Below, in pieces: positions 9,323 through 18,365 of a DNA stretch of 64,000 bases. The stretch spans positions 124,001-188,000 of the forward strand of contig NZ_VLLF01000004.1 of assembly GCF_007830545.1 (NCBI RefSeq), written 5' to 3'. The translations under genes and the position numbers were made by a program. The DNA is from Roseibium hamelinense (GTDB lineage Bacteria; Pseudomonadota; Alphaproteobacteria; Rhizobiales; Stappiaceae). The number at the start of each line of letters is the position of its first letter. The first letter of the stretch is position 1. Below the pieces are notes generated by a model. It saw only the letters and a program-made list of their open reading frames with translations. It did not search any database and was not told where the DNA came from.

Positions 9323-10486
9323 TTACACTGTCCCGGCAAGCGCCCTATCGAAGATCTCCAGCGCGCCGTCCTTGGTGAGTTCAACCGGGTTGCCACCGGC
9401 GGTCGGATCGACAATCGCCATATCCGCAATCAGATCGCGTTTTTCGTCACCCACGCTCAGGCCCGCAAGCGTGTGCGGGACATCAAGATCTGCCCGCAGC
9501 TTCAGGACCGTGTCGAGCACACCCTGATAGCCGCCGGAAATCCCCAGGAACCCGGCAAGCCGCTCGAACTTTTGTTCGATTGCCGGTTTGTTGAACTGAA
9601 GCACATACGGCATGAAGACGGCGTTGGTCATGCCGTGGTGCGTGTCGTAGAGCGCGCCGACAGGGTGCGACAGGGAGTGGATTGCGCCAAGCCCCTTCTG
9701 AAACCCGACAGCGCCCATCGCAGCCGCACTCATCATGTGGCCGCGCGCTTCCAGATCGTTCGGGTCGGCCACCACTTTTGGCAGGTTTTCAAGCACCAGC
9801 CGCATACCCTCCAGCGCGATGCCTTCGGACATGGGGTGATACATCGGTGCCGAATAGGCCTCGAGGCAATGGGCGAGCGCGTCCATACCCGTGCCGATGG
9901 TAATGATGCGTGGCATCTTGGTGGTCAGCTCCGGATCGCAGATCACGATCTCCGGTAGCATTTTCGGGTGGAAGATCACCTTCTTTGTGTGGGTCTCTTC
10001 GTTGGTGACAACGCCTGCGCGGCCGACTTCAGAACCTGTGCCGGCCGTGGTCGGAACGGCAACAATTGGAGCGATCCCGGCTGGGTCGGCGCGGGTCCAC
10101 CAGTCGCCGATGTCCTCGAAATCCCATATCGGCCGGTTCTGACCGGACATGAAGGCAATGACCTTGCCCGCATCAAGACCGGAACCTCCGCCGAAGGCAA
10201 TCACACCGTCATGGCCGCCTGCCTTGAACGCGGCGACACCGGCTTCAATGTTGCTGGCAAGCGGGTTCGGCTTCACATCGGAAAAGACGGCTGCCTCAAG
10301 ACCTGTGGCCTTCAGGCTTTCGATCGCTTCGGCGACCATCGGCAGGCCTGCAAGACCCGGATCGGTCACCAGCAGCGGGTTCTTCATGCCCGTAGCCTTG
10401 ACAGCTTCGGGCAGTTCCTTGACGCGGCCAACGCCAAAACGGATCGAGGTTGGGTATGACCAGTTAACGGAAGGAAGTGAGCTCAT
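9323..10486 (-). CDS. Iron-containing (group III) alcohol dehydrogenase
   Basis: A 387-residue Fe-dependent alcohol dehydrogenase. The NAD(P) loop GGGSGLDAGK and the second signature TTAGTGSE are present. The metal ligands lie in GTGMDALAHCLEAY (Asp and His) and in the GAIHSLSHPVGALYDTHHG stretch. It would oxidise an alcohol to an aldehyde in the cytoplasm. The ATG at 10486 matches the family N-terminus; the upstream extension overlaps the aldehyde dehydrogenase gene and was rejected. It is the last gene of a seven-gene minus-strand operon. With the ligase and aldehyde dehydrogenase beside it, a gamma-glutamylated amino alcohol is a reasonable substrate guess. Confidence 0.9.
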   Translation of the reverse strand: MSSLPSVNWSYPTSIRFGVGRVKELPEAVKATGMKNPLLVTDPGLAGLPMVAEAIESLKATGLEAAVFSDVKPNPLASNIEAGVAAFKAGGHDGVIAFGGGSGLDAGKVIAFMSGQNRPIWDFEDIGDWWTRADPAGIAPIVAVPTTAGTGSEVGRAGVVTNEETHTKKVIFHPKMLPEIVICDPELTTKMPRIITIGTGMDALAHCLEAYSAPMYHPMSEGIALEGMRLVLENLPKVVADPNDLEARGHMMSAAAMGAVGFQKGLGAIHSLSHPVGALYDTHHGMTNAVFMPYVLQFNKPAIEQKFERLAGFLGISGGYQGVLDTVLKLRADLDVPHTLAGLSVGDEKRDLIADMAIVDPTAGGNPVELTKDGALEIFDRALAGTV

Positions 10487-10521
10487 ATGCGCACCAGATA
10501 ACAGAGACTGAAAGGACCGAG

Positions 10522-11910
10522 TCAGTGGTCGACTCGGAAGTGGAAGGATTTCGGCCGGGTCAGGTTGTGGAAGCCGATTTCGGAGAGTGCCGCGCCCTTG
10601 CCGGTGTCCTTGACGCCAGTCCACACGAGAGCGGGATCGAGATAATCGCACCGGTTCATGAAGACGGTACCGGTCTCGATCTTGTCGCCGATCTCGGCAG
10701 CGGCTTCGACATCCTCGGTCCAGATGGACGCGGTCAGGCCATAGGGGCTGTCATTCATGAACTGGAGCGCTTCGGCATCGTCCTTCACCTTCATGATGCC
10801 GACGACCGGTCCAAAGCTTTCCTCGCGCATCACCGACATCTGGTGATTGACGTCGGTCAGAACCTGCGGCGCAAGATAAGGCGTGCCATCCTTGTCCATC
10901 TCGAACTTGGAGGTATCGATATGCGCCTTGGCGCCCTTGCGGATCGCTTCCTCGGTTTGTTCGCGCACCCAGGCCGCAAAGCGGGCCTGCGCCATCGGGC
11001 CAAGCGTCGTTGCGTCATCCAGCGGATTGCCCAGCTTGTATTGGCTGGTCAGGTCGACAAAGCCGTCGACAAACTGGTCATAAAGGCTCTCATGCACATA
11101 GACCCGCTCAATGCCGCAGCAGCATTGGCCGGCATTGTAAAACGCGCCGTCGACGAGGTTTTCAACCGCATAGCCCAGATCCGCATCTGCGCGGACATAC
11201 GCGGGATCCTTGCCGCCAAGTTCCAGTCCAAGAGTGGCGAAGGTGCCTGCGAGCGCCTTTTCGATCGCACGACCTCCGCCCACGGACCCGGTGAAGTTGA
11301 CATGATCAATCAGGCCGGAGCCGAGCAGCTTTTCAGTCCCGGCATGGGTCAGGACGATGTTCTGGAACACGCCTTTCGGCAGGCCGGCGATCTCGAAGGC
11401 CTTGGCAAGGCGCTCGCCAACCAGCAGCGTCTGGGCGGCGTGCTTCATAACGACGGCATTGCCCGCCATCAGCGCCGGCATGATCGTGTTGATCGCCGTC
11501 ATGAACGGGTAGTTCCACGGCGCGATCACCATGACGATGCCAAGCGGAACGCGCTTCAGGTAGCGCTTGAAGCCCGGCTTGTCGGTGCGCTCAATGTCGG
11601 CAAGCGCCTCTGCGGCGGTGTTGGCACAATACTCCGTGCGCTCGACCGTGCCGCCGAGCTCGCCGCCGAACCGGACCGGGCGTCCCATCTGCCAGGCAAG
11701 CTCGGGCACGACTTCGTCATTCATTGCTTTCAGCGCGTCCAATGCCTTCAGGCAATAAGCAACGCGCTCGGCCACGGGCAGGGCTGCCCAGCTGATTTGC
11801 GCGGTCCTTGCGGCGGACACAACTTTTTCGACCTCGATTTCGGCGAGCGCTGGTCGCTCGGCATAAACCGATCCATCGATCGGCGAGATCAACTTGATCA
11901 CGTCAGACAT
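10522..11910 (-). CDS. Aldehyde dehydrogenase family protein
   Basis: A 462-residue NAD(P)-dependent aldehyde dehydrogenase. The catalytic Glu is in LGLELGGKDP (about residue 230) and the nucleophile is the middle Cys of GQCCCGIERV (about residue 264). The conserved PWNYP and FTGSVGGG motifs are visible. It lies 35 nt upstream of the alcohol dehydrogenase and 44 nt downstream of the glutamine-synthetase-like gene, all on the minus strand. It probably oxidises the aldehyde made by that alcohol dehydrogenase. The real substrate is not known. Confidence 0.92.
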   Translation of the reverse strand: MSDVIKLISPIDGSVYAERPALAEIEVEKVVSAARTAQISWAALPVAERVAYCLKALDALKAMNDEVVPELAWQMGRPVRFGGELGGTVERTEYCANTAAEALADIERTDKPGFKRYLKRVPLGIVMVIAPWNYPFMTAINTIMPALMAGNAVVMKHAAQTLLVGERLAKAFEIAGLPKGVFQNIVLTHAGTEKLLGSGLIDHVNFTGSVGGGRAIEKALAGTFATLGLELGGKDPAYVRADADLGYAVENLVDGAFYNAGQCCCGIERVYVHESLYDQFVDGFVDLTSQYKLGNPLDDATTLGPMAQARFAAWVREQTEEAIRKGAKAHIDTSKFEMDKDGTPYLAPQVLTDVNHQMSVMREESFGPVVGIMKVKDDAEALQFMNDSPYGLTASIWTEDVEAAAEIGDKIETGTVFMNRCDYLDPALVWTGVKDTGKGAALSEIGFHNLTRPKSFHFRVDH

Positions 11911-11954
11911 GTTTGGCTCTCTTTAAACAATGCTCTTGGAGGAGTTTGACCCTG

Positions 11955-13322
11955 TTAAGCCCGTTCGAACCCACGGGCAATTTCATAGTCGGTTACGGCG
12001 CGATCGAACTCTTCAATCTCCCATTCAGCCGCTCGGGTATAATGGTCAACGACCTCATCACCGAAGGCTTCCCGCAGGAATTTCGACTTGCGCAATGTTT
12101 CTCGGGCATCTCTAAGCGTTTGGGGTATTTCTCTGGCCTTCTTGGCTTCATAGACATCGCCAGACGTTGGAGCATCCAAGGGCAGCTTGTCCTCAATACC
12201 CTTCAGACCGGCCGCAATCTGGACTGCGAGAGCAAGATATGGGTTTAGGTCGGAGCCGCCGATCCGGCACTCGATCCGAAGTCCCTTGGTGCCTTCCCCG
12301 CACAGGCGGAAACCCGCTGTCCGGTTGTCAACCGACCAAACGGTCTTGGTCGGGGCAAATGTGCCTTTTTGGAAGCGCTTGTAGCTGTTGATGTAAGGCG
12401 CCAGGAAATAGGTGTAGTCGGGCGCGTATTTGATCAGCCCGGCAAGATAGTGGCGCATGGTCTCAGACATGCCAAGCTCGCCTTTGTCATCGCAAAAGAC
12501 GTTGTTGCCGGCCTTGTCGAACAGGGATTGATGCACGTGTGAAGAAGAGCCAACCTTGTCACTGCGCCATTTCGCCAAAAAGGATGCTGATCGGCCTTTG
12601 GCCCAGGCAATCTCTTTGACGGCGTTCTTGGCGATGGTGTGATACTCGGCTGTATTCAGGGCCGGCGCGTATTTGATATTGAGCTCTTCCTGACCGGTCT
12701 CGGCCTCTCCCTTAGTGTTTTCGACAGGGATACCGGCAGCGTAAAGGCCATTGCGGATCGGCCGCATGACCTCCTCTTCCTTCGTCGTTTGCAGGATATG
12801 GTAGTCTTCGTTGTAGCCTGAGATTGGCTCCAGATCCCTGAACCCGCTTTTGCGCATGTCATCGAAGCTTTTTTCAAACAGGAAAAACTCCAGTTCGGTC
12901 GCCATGATTGGCGTCAGACCGAGCTCTTCGAGCCTGGCGATTTGGGCCTTCAGCATCGCGCGCGGCGAATGCGGCACATCCTTGTGTGTATGGTGGTCCA
13001 GAACATCGCAAATCACCATGGCAGTGCCATCCAGCCAAGGCAGCCGGCGAAGGGTCGACAGGTCGGGCTTCATGACATAATCGCCATAGCCACCTGCCCA
13101 GCTTGTCGCGGCGTACCCATCAACTGTGTACATCTCCAGATCGGTGGCCAGAAGATAGTTGCAGCAGTGGGTTTCCTCATACGCCCTGTCAACGAAGTGC
13201 TGTGCGAGGAAGCGCTTGCCCATTAGGCGGCCCTGCATATCAACGATGCAGGCGAGAACCGTATCGATTTCGCCTGATGCGGTGAGGGTTTTCAAGGCAT
13301 CGAAGGTCAGGTTGCCAGACAT
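11955..13322 (-). CDS. Glutamine-synthetase-like ligase, probable gamma-glutamylamide synthetase
   Basis: A 455-residue member of the glutamine synthetase superfamily. Catalytic-domain signatures are visible: ATELEFFLFE, GEAETGQEELN, the ATP-binding SSHVHQSL and INSYKRFQKGTFAPT, and ECRIGGSDLNPYLA. The N-terminal strand has DMQGRLMGKR, as in PuuA/IpuC-type ligases, rather than a housekeeping GS sequence. Such enzymes join glutamate to an amine using ATP. Being in an operon with a TRAP transporter, an alcohol dehydrogenase, an aldehyde dehydrogenase and an amidohydrolase, it most likely gamma-glutamylates an imported amine. It is one of three such ligases in the window. Confidence 0.88.
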   Translation of the reverse strand: MSGNLTFDALKTLTASGEIDTVLACIVDMQGRLMGKRFLAQHFVDRAYEETHCCNYLLATDLEMYTVDGYAATSWAGGYGDYVMKPDLSTLRRLPWLDGTAMVICDVLDHHTHKDVPHSPRAMLKAQIARLEELGLTPIMATELEFFLFEKSFDDMRKSGFRDLEPISGYNEDYHILQTTKEEEVMRPIRNGLYAAGIPVENTKGEAETGQEELNIKYAPALNTAEYHTIAKNAVKEIAWAKGRSASFLAKWRSDKVGSSSHVHQSLFDKAGNNVFCDDKGELGMSETMRHYLAGLIKYAPDYTYFLAPYINSYKRFQKGTFAPTKTVWSVDNRTAGFRLCGEGTKGLRIECRIGGSDLNPYLALAVQIAAGLKGIEDKLPLDAPTSGDVYEAKKAREIPQTLRDARETLRKSKFLREAFGDEVVDHYTRAAEWEIEEFDRAVTDYEIARGFERA

Positions 13323-13372
13323 AACATGGGTCCGTTTCGGGCGTTTATTGGTGTGCTAGGTATCTGAAAATC

Positions 13373-13401
13373 CCGGCCCGGACGGTTTCGATCCGGGCCG
13401 G
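13373..13401 (-). terminator. Intra-operon hairpin between dctP and the glutamine-synthetase-like gene
   Basis: CCGGCCCGGA pairs perfectly with TCCGGGCCGG across a 9-nt loop; on the minus strand it is followed by GATTTTC. A second stem (13411-13418 with 13435-13442, ACCCGGCC/GGCCGGGT) lies just upstream in the transcript. The pair probably attenuates transcription or stabilises the dctP 3' end. Confidence 0.6.
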
Positions 13402-13454
13402 TAGTTGTAAACCCGGCCGCGTTTGAACGGGGTTGGCCGGGTTTGGGCTTGCAT

Positions 13455-14504
13455 TTAGGTGTAGCGATAGGGACGGCCTGCTTTCTGCATGTCCTGGTTA
13501 TACTTTTTGAAGATCTCGACGACCTTTGCCTTGGTTGGCGACTCCGCAGCGATTTCATCCCAGAAGACCATGGCGGCGTCTTCAACCTGCTGCCATTCCG
13601 CATCCGGAATCGAGGTCAATTCCAGTTTCGTGCCATTGACGCGCAAGGCCGCTTCGCCGCCCCAGTACCACCACTGGCGATAATAGTGCGAGGCATCCAT
13701 GGCCAGTTGCAGCATGGTTTTCAGATGGTCCGGCAACTCGTTCCAGCGCTCCTGATTGGCGAAGAACGAACCGGCCCAGGCGCCGGAAATGTTGTTGGTC
13801 AAGAAGTAGTTGGTTACATCAGCCCAACCAACGGTATAGTCTTCGGTTATTCCGGACCAGGCAATTCCGTCGAGTTCGCCTGTTTGAACCGCAACCTCAA
13901 TGTCTTCCCAAGGCAAGGTAACCGGGACAACACCGAATTGAGCCATGAACCGACCTGCGGTCGGGAAGGTAAAGACGCGCTTCCCTTTCAGGTCTTCCAG
14001 AGACCGAATGGGATCCTTGGTGGCAAAGTGACACGGATCCCAAGCTCCAGCGGAAATGTGCTTTACGCCGACTTTGGCATATTCTTCCTCCCAGATTTCC
14101 TTCAGGCCATACTGATTGAAGAGCACCGGCACATCGAGTGAATACCGGGAGGCGAACGGGAAGTAGCCACCGAACACCGTCACTTCGGTCGGCGATGCCA
14201 TCGAGTCGTCATCCGATTGAACAGCATCGATTGTGCCGCGCTGCATGGCGCGGAACAGTTCGCCGGTGGGCACCAGCTGGTCGGCAAAGTAGAGCTCGAT
14301 TTCCATCTCGCCATTTGCCGCCTTGTTGAACATGTCGATGTGCGGCTTGATGACATGTTCTGCCAGTGCCGGACCCGCATATGTCTGCAACCGCCACTTG
14401 ATCGGCGTCTGCCCGTGAACGGCAGGGGCAGCCAAGGTTGCTGCGCCAGCAGCTGCGACAGTGCCAACGCCGGCTTTTTTCAGAAAATCACGTCTGTTGG
14501 TCAT
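13455..14504 (-). CDS. dctP: TRAP transporter solute-binding protein (DctP family), Tat-exported
   Basis: A 349-residue periplasmic binding protein. The N-terminus NRRDFLKKAG (Arg4-Arg5) followed by a hydrophobic stretch and APAVHG is a twin-arginine signal, so it is exported folded. The DctP fold is recognisable (AEHVIKPHIDMFNKAANGEMEIELYF, then GELFRAMQRGTIDAV). It captures a small solute for the DctQM permease encoded just upstream. TRAP systems mostly carry organic acids, but some take zwitterions such as ectoine or taurine. The ligand cannot be read from sequence. Confidence 0.93.
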   Translation of the reverse strand: MTNRRDFLKKAGVGTVAAAGAATLAAPAVHGQTPIKWRLQTYAGPALAEHVIKPHIDMFNKAANGEMEIELYFADQLVPTGELFRAMQRGTIDAVQSDDDSMASPTEVTVFGGYFPFASRYSLDVPVLFNQYGLKEIWEEEYAKVGVKHISAGAWDPCHFATKDPIRSLEDLKGKRVFTFPTAGRFMAQFGVVPVTLPWEDIEVAVQTGELDGIAWSGITEDYTVGWADVTNYFLTNNISGAWAGSFFANQERWNELPDHLKTMLQLAMDASHYYRQWWYWGGEAALRVNGTKLELTSIPDAEWQQVEDAAMVFWDEIAAESPTKAKVVEIFKKYNQDMQKAGRPYRYT

Positions 14505-14624
14505 GCTTTTTTTTCCCCTTCTGGTGGTTCATATTCGTCTGGGCCAGGCGCCTTTGCGGCTTGTGTAGGCCCATCATTCCAACCTCGAATTCTCCCGTTT
14601 TTATTATTGTCCCCGCATGTTCTC

Positions 14625-15947
14625 TCATTTGCCGTAAATGGTTTCCGGCAGCCAGAGAGCGATTTGAGGAAAGGCCATGACGAGCGCGAGTGCGAAGATC
14701 ATCACGAGCACAAACGGGGTGATCGACCCGTAAATATCGCGCATGGTGATTTCCTTCGGCGCCATCGCGCGCATCAGGAACAGGTTGTAGCCGAATGGCG
14801 GCGTCATGTAGGCGATCTGCGTGGTGATCGTGTAAAGCACACCATACCACACGAGGTCGAAGCCGAGCGCCCCGACCAGTGGCACATAAAGCGGTGCGAC
14901 AATCACAAGCATAGCTGTGTCGTCGAGGAATGTTCCCATGATCAGAAACGACAACTGCATCAGGATGAGGATCATCCATGGGTTCAGGCCGAGTTGTTCT
15001 GTAAAGAGGTTTTCAATTGCTTTGACAGCTCCGAGCCCGTCGAAAACGGCGCCAAACCCGAGGGCTGCGAGGATAATCCACATGAACATGCAAGTGATGC
15101 CAAGGGTGTTTTTCAGGCACGTTTGGAACACAGTCCAAGTCATGCGCCGTTTCAACACTGCGGCCAAGAACGCAGTGAGGGCGCCGATGGCCGAGCTTTC
15201 CACCAAGCTGGTCCAGCCATTGACAAACGGCACCATCATCGCGGCGAAAATCACGATCGGTAGAACGCCGGCGAGCAGCAGGCGGTATTTTTGTCCTCGG
15301 GACACGTTGCGCTCATCAGCTGGCAGAACCGGGCCTAGATGCGGCTGAAACCGGCAGCGGATCGCGATGTAGAGTACGAAAAAGCCTGCCATCATGAGAC
15401 CCGGCAGCACACCCGCCAGCCAGAGTTGGCCCACGGGCTGGCGTGCAATCATGGCATAAAGGACGAGGACGACCGAAGGCGGCACCAATATCCCGAGCGA
15501 AGAACCTGCCTGAATGACACCGGTGACCATCCGTTTGTCATAGCCGCGGCGCAAAAGCTCAGGCAGAGCAATCGTCGCGCCAATCGCCATACCTGCAACC
15601 GACAGGCCGTTCATGGCCGACACCAACACCATCAGGAAAATCGTTCCAATCGCCAGCCCGCCGCTCACCGGCCCCATCCAGACATGGAACATCTTATACA
15701 GATCGTCGGCGATCCGAGACTCGGACAGCACGTAACCCATGAAGATGAACATCGGCAGGGTCAGAAGCGGGTACCATTTCATCAGTTTCATGGCAGCGGA
15801 GAACGGGATCTCGGACCCGCCCGTTCCCCACAAGGCGAGAGCGGCAATTGCAGCGACACCACCAATTGCGCCGAATACTCGCTGCCCGGTCATGAGCATC
15901 AGCATCATGGATGCAAACATGAAAATGGCGATCATCTCATAGGACAT
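14625..15947 (-). CDS. dctM: TRAP transporter large permease subunit (DctM)
   Basis: A 440-residue, highly hydrophobic protein of the DctM family with about 12 membrane segments. It is the ion-coupled translocation subunit of the TRAP importer. Family motifs include GTIFLMVLVSAMNGLSVAGMAIG and GSSLGILVPPSV. The ATG at 15947 shares one base with the dctQ stop (TAATG), so translation is coupled. An upstream in-frame extension lies inside dctQ and was not used. The neighbours dctQ and dctP complete the transporter. Confidence 0.95.
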   Translation of the reverse strand: MSYEMIAIFMFASMMLMLMTGQRVFGAIGGVAAIAALALWGTGGSEIPFSAAMKLMKWYPLLTLPMFIFMGYVLSESRIADDLYKMFHVWMGPVSGGLAIGTIFLMVLVSAMNGLSVAGMAIGATIALPELLRRGYDKRMVTGVIQAGSSLGILVPPSVVLVLYAMIARQPVGQLWLAGVLPGLMMAGFFVLYIAIRCRFQPHLGPVLPADERNVSRGQKYRLLLAGVLPIVIFAAMMVPFVNGWTSLVESSAIGALTAFLAAVLKRRMTWTVFQTCLKNTLGITCMFMWIILAALGFGAVFDGLGAVKAIENLFTEQLGLNPWMILILMQLSFLIMGTFLDDTAMLVIVAPLYVPLVGALGFDLVWYGVLYTITTQIAYMTPPFGYNLFLMRAMAPKEITMRDIYGSITPFVLVMIFALALVMAFPQIALWLPETIYGK

Positions 15948-16543
15948 TAGAGTTCTTCTCCACGAATGCGGGCAATGTCCTTGATGAGTTCGGAGATGCA
16001 CTGAAGCAGCATGAGGAAGAAACCAAAGATCATGATGAGTTTGATTGGCCACAGATAGGGGCGCCAGGCGGTGGGACTGCGCTCAATGAAGCCAATAACC
16101 TCAGACGCGCCGGCCGGCCCGCCGGTTAGGAAGGCGACGATCAGGTCTTTGAAGAATAAGAAAGGTTCCGTGCCGAAGTATCCGAGTGAATAGGCTGTCG
16201 AGCTCACGCCACCGTAAAACAAGATCCCTAGATAAAAGATCAGCAGCAGTATGGTGAAGGCATCAAACCAGGCCTTTTTCTTGTGCGACCACTCAGCATA
16301 AAACAGGTCCATTCGAACGTTTGAACCCATTTGGATCGAGTAGGGACCACCAAGAACGTAGTAGGTCACCATGGCAAACTGGGCGACTTCGAGTGTCCAA
16401 AGAGAGGGATTGAAGAAGGTCTTCGATATGGATGACCAAAGCAGGATCGCAGCCATCGCGAAAACGCCGTACATGATGATCCGGCCAAGCCCGCGGTTAA
16501 ATCCATCGATCACATGCACATACGCGCGTGCCACCCTAAGCAT
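15947..16543 (-). CDS. dctQ: TRAP transporter small permease subunit (DctQ)
   Basis: A 198-residue membrane protein with four or five predicted hydrophobic segments and the DctQ-type motif (GGPYSIQMGSNVRMDLFY). It partners DctM. The start is taken as ATG at 16543 because GGAGG lies 5 nt upstream; a 12-residue longer frame has no comparable site. The start overlaps the end of the amidohydrolase gene by 8 nt, and the stop overlaps dctM. Confidence 0.92.
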   Translation of the reverse strand: MLRVARAYVHVIDGFNRGLGRIIMYGVFAMAAILLWSSISKTFFNPSLWTLEVAQFAMVTYYVLGGPYSIQMGSNVRMDLFYAEWSHKKKAWFDAFTILLLIFYLGILFYGGVSSTAYSLGYFGTEPFLFFKDLIVAFLTGGPAGASEVIGFIERSPTAWRPYLWPIKLIMIFGFFLMLLQCISELIKDIARIRGEEL

Positions 16544-17339
16544 GCAAACCTCCGGCAGCCGGAAGCCGGTTGCCTTCATGCGCCAGGGCTTCGGTCAATA
16601 CGGCGGCCAGGATATTGGCCCAGTTTTCCTCTTGCTCAGGGGTGCGCACTTCGTCGTTGCGAATTTCGATCATCAGGCATTTGTGACCGCGGTCCTGCCC
16701 GTGGCGTTTGATGGTATAGTAGACCCCATCCGCCGGCGCGTAGGGCTCATTGTCACCGACTTGAAGGCCAGGTATTCGGCGCAGCGCGGTGAGTGCCGGT
16801 TGAGCCAGCCTTTTATCTTCCGCGTGAATAAGCCCTATCTGCCAAGGGCGAGCCGTCCCTTTATAAACGGGAGTGTATGTGTGTATTGAGACCACAGCCA
16901 CCGGCTTGTTGGCAGCCTCTCGGCGCGCGAGAACCTGTTCTGCCGCTTTGTGAAACGGCGCATAGGCCATGGCAATCCGGCGCGCGCGTTCGGTGTTTGG
17001 AACATCAGCATTGCCTGGAATTTTGGTCAGTTCACTGACCGATGGGATAAGATCAGCAGCGTTCTGATGGCGATTGCAGTCAATGATCAACCGGGACAAC
17101 GTTGAATAAACAAGCGGGGCGTCCAGCAAGTTGCTCAGATGTTTCGATACCCCGAGCGCGCCCGGATCCCATGCGATATGGGCCATCTTATCTGTCTGGG
17201 AAATGCCTAGGCATTGGTCATAGGGCTCTGGCAACCGATTGCTCGCGTGATCGCACAGGAGCACAAACGGACTATTTCCGTCCACATTCAAAACGGCGAC
17301 CGGCGGGCATTCATCGCCGGTGTTTCTGTCCAGTGACAT
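16536..17339 (-). CDS. N-formylglutamate amidohydrolase family protein
   Basis: A 267-residue zinc-hydrolase-like protein of the N-formylglutamate amidohydrolase family. Typical segments are visible: LLCDHASNRLP near residue 30, WDPGALGVSKHLS, SRLIIDCNR, VVSIHTYTPVYKG and KCLMIEIRND. Characterised members release formate from N-formylglutamate in histidine breakdown, but no hut gene is nearby. As the first gene of an operon with a glutamate-ligating enzyme, it may instead cleave the final gamma-glutamyl amide. That role is inference. The gap to the divergent regulator is 155 bp. Confidence 0.88.
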   Translation of the reverse strand: MSLDRNTGDECPPVAVLNVDGNSPFVLLCDHASNRLPEPYDQCLGISQTDKMAHIAWDPGALGVSKHLSNLLDAPLVYSTLSRLIIDCNRHQNAADLIPSVSELTKIPGNADVPNTERARRIAMAYAPFHKAAEQVLARREAANKPVAVVSIHTYTPVYKGTARPWQIGLIHAEDKRLAQPALTALRRIPGLQVGDNEPYAPADGVYYTIKRHGQDRGHKCLMIEIRNDEVRTPEQEENWANILAAVLTEALAHEGNRLPAAGGLHA

Positions 17340-17379
17340 TCAAGACTTCCCCTCACCGAATTGCGTCACCGATCCCGAT

Positions 17380-17395
17380 TGTAATTTTTATTACA
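17380..17395. promoter_or_regulatory. Putative RpiR-family operator in the divergent promoter region
   Basis: A perfect dyad, TGTAAT-TTTT-ATTACA, lies 41 bp upstream of the amidohydrolase start and 100 bp upstream of the regulator start. It closely resembles the HexR consensus (TGTAAT..ATTAC), and HexR belongs to the same RpiR family as the adjacent regulator. Confidence 0.65.
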
Positions 17396-17494
17396 GGATT
17401 GCGGATCATTCGCAACTCTGTATGATTTGATACATTCTTTTTGCGGAAGTCAAATGGAAAACTATCCGTATCTCAGGCGAGAAGGGCCGGCCAA

Positions 17495-18364
17495 ATGAAA
17501 AGACCATTGGTCGAAGACATCCGTGAGCGGATCGACGAATTTACAGCAACGGAAAAGAAGGCCGCCCATGCACTTTTGGCGCGGTATCCGGTGCAAGGCC
17601 TTGGCACTGTTGCGCAATTCGCCGAGGCCGCCGGTGTGAGCTCGCCTACCATTTTGCGGTTCGTCAGCCGGTTGGGTTTCGGCGGATTTTCCGAGTTTCA
17701 AGACCGACTGCGACTGGAGCTGGACAACCAGCTGAACTCACCCTTGGCCCGCAGTGCCAGTATGGATACGGACGGCGATGCAGATCCACATGTTTCGAAA
17801 ATGGTTGAGAACATCCAGGAAACTTTCCTGCATCTGCCCAAGGGAGAATTAGATGGTTTTATCAAGCTCTTGGCTGATGAGAAGCGGACGATCAACTTGA
17901 TTGGCGGCCGGTTTACCGACGCTCTTGCGCGGTACACGGCTTCCCACTTGCGCATAGTCCGGCCAAATGTGGTTCATATTGCGGGGCAGCAGGGCAACTG
18001 GCTGGACCAGTTGCTCGGGATTGGGCCGCGTGACGTTGTTGTGGTGTTCGACATTCGCCGTTATCAGGCCGAAATCATTCATTTCTCAGAGGCCGCTGCC
18101 AAAAAAGGCGCAGCAATCGCACTTGTAACAGATAGCTGGATGTCACCGATTGGCCGGATAGCGGCATATGTTTTGCCAGCGCGTGTGGCGGTGCCGTCGC
18201 CCTGGGATTCCTCCCTCGCGCTGATGGCCATCGCCGAGCTCTTGATCACCGGGGTGACCCAGTTGAACCCGGCGCGCAGCCAGCAACGGATGCTTGAATT
18301 AGAAAACCTACGGGACGATCACGATCCCGCTTCGGACAGCCCGCGCGGTGGTCCGGACATATGA
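17495..18364 (+). CDS. MurR/RpiR-family transcriptional regulator
   Basis: A 289-residue regulator. The N-terminal HTH_6 domain includes VAQFAEAAGVSSPTILRFVSRLGF (residues about 39-62). A C-terminal SIS domain (about 125-260) has VVVVFDIRRYQAEIIHFSEAAAKKGAAIALVTD. SIS domains bind phosphosugars or other anionic effectors. It is transcribed away from the TRAP/ligase operon and probably controls it through the operator at 17380-17395. The ATG at 17495 gives the normal family length; a longer open frame lacks a ribosome-binding site. Confidence 0.92.
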   Translation: MKRPLVEDIRERIDEFTATEKKAAHALLARYPVQGLGTVAQFAEAAGVSSPTILRFVSRLGFGGFSEFQDRLRLELDNQLNSPLARSASMDTDGDADPHVSKMVENIQETFLHLPKGELDGFIKLLADEKRTINLIGGRFTDALARYTASHLRIVRPNVVHIAGQQGNWLDQLLGIGPRDVVVVFDIRRYQAEIIHFSEAAAKKGAAIALVTDSWMSPIGRIAAYVLPARVAVPSPWDSSLALMAIAELLITGVTQLNPARSQQRMLELENLRDDHDPASDSPRGGPDI

Positions 18365-18365
18365 G

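Noticed and set aside
10477..11949. Long open frame (490 codons) on the plus strand opposite the aldehyde dehydrogenase gene
   Set aside because: It mirrors a clear aldehyde dehydrogenase with intact catalytic motifs. The antisense product has no recognisable domain and is a product of GC-rich codon bias.
14217..15263. Plus-strand open frame of 348 codons opposite dctP and dctM
   Set aside because: It spans two well-supported TRAP genes on the other strand; the translation is low-complexity His/Glu/Arg-rich sequence without homology that I recognise.
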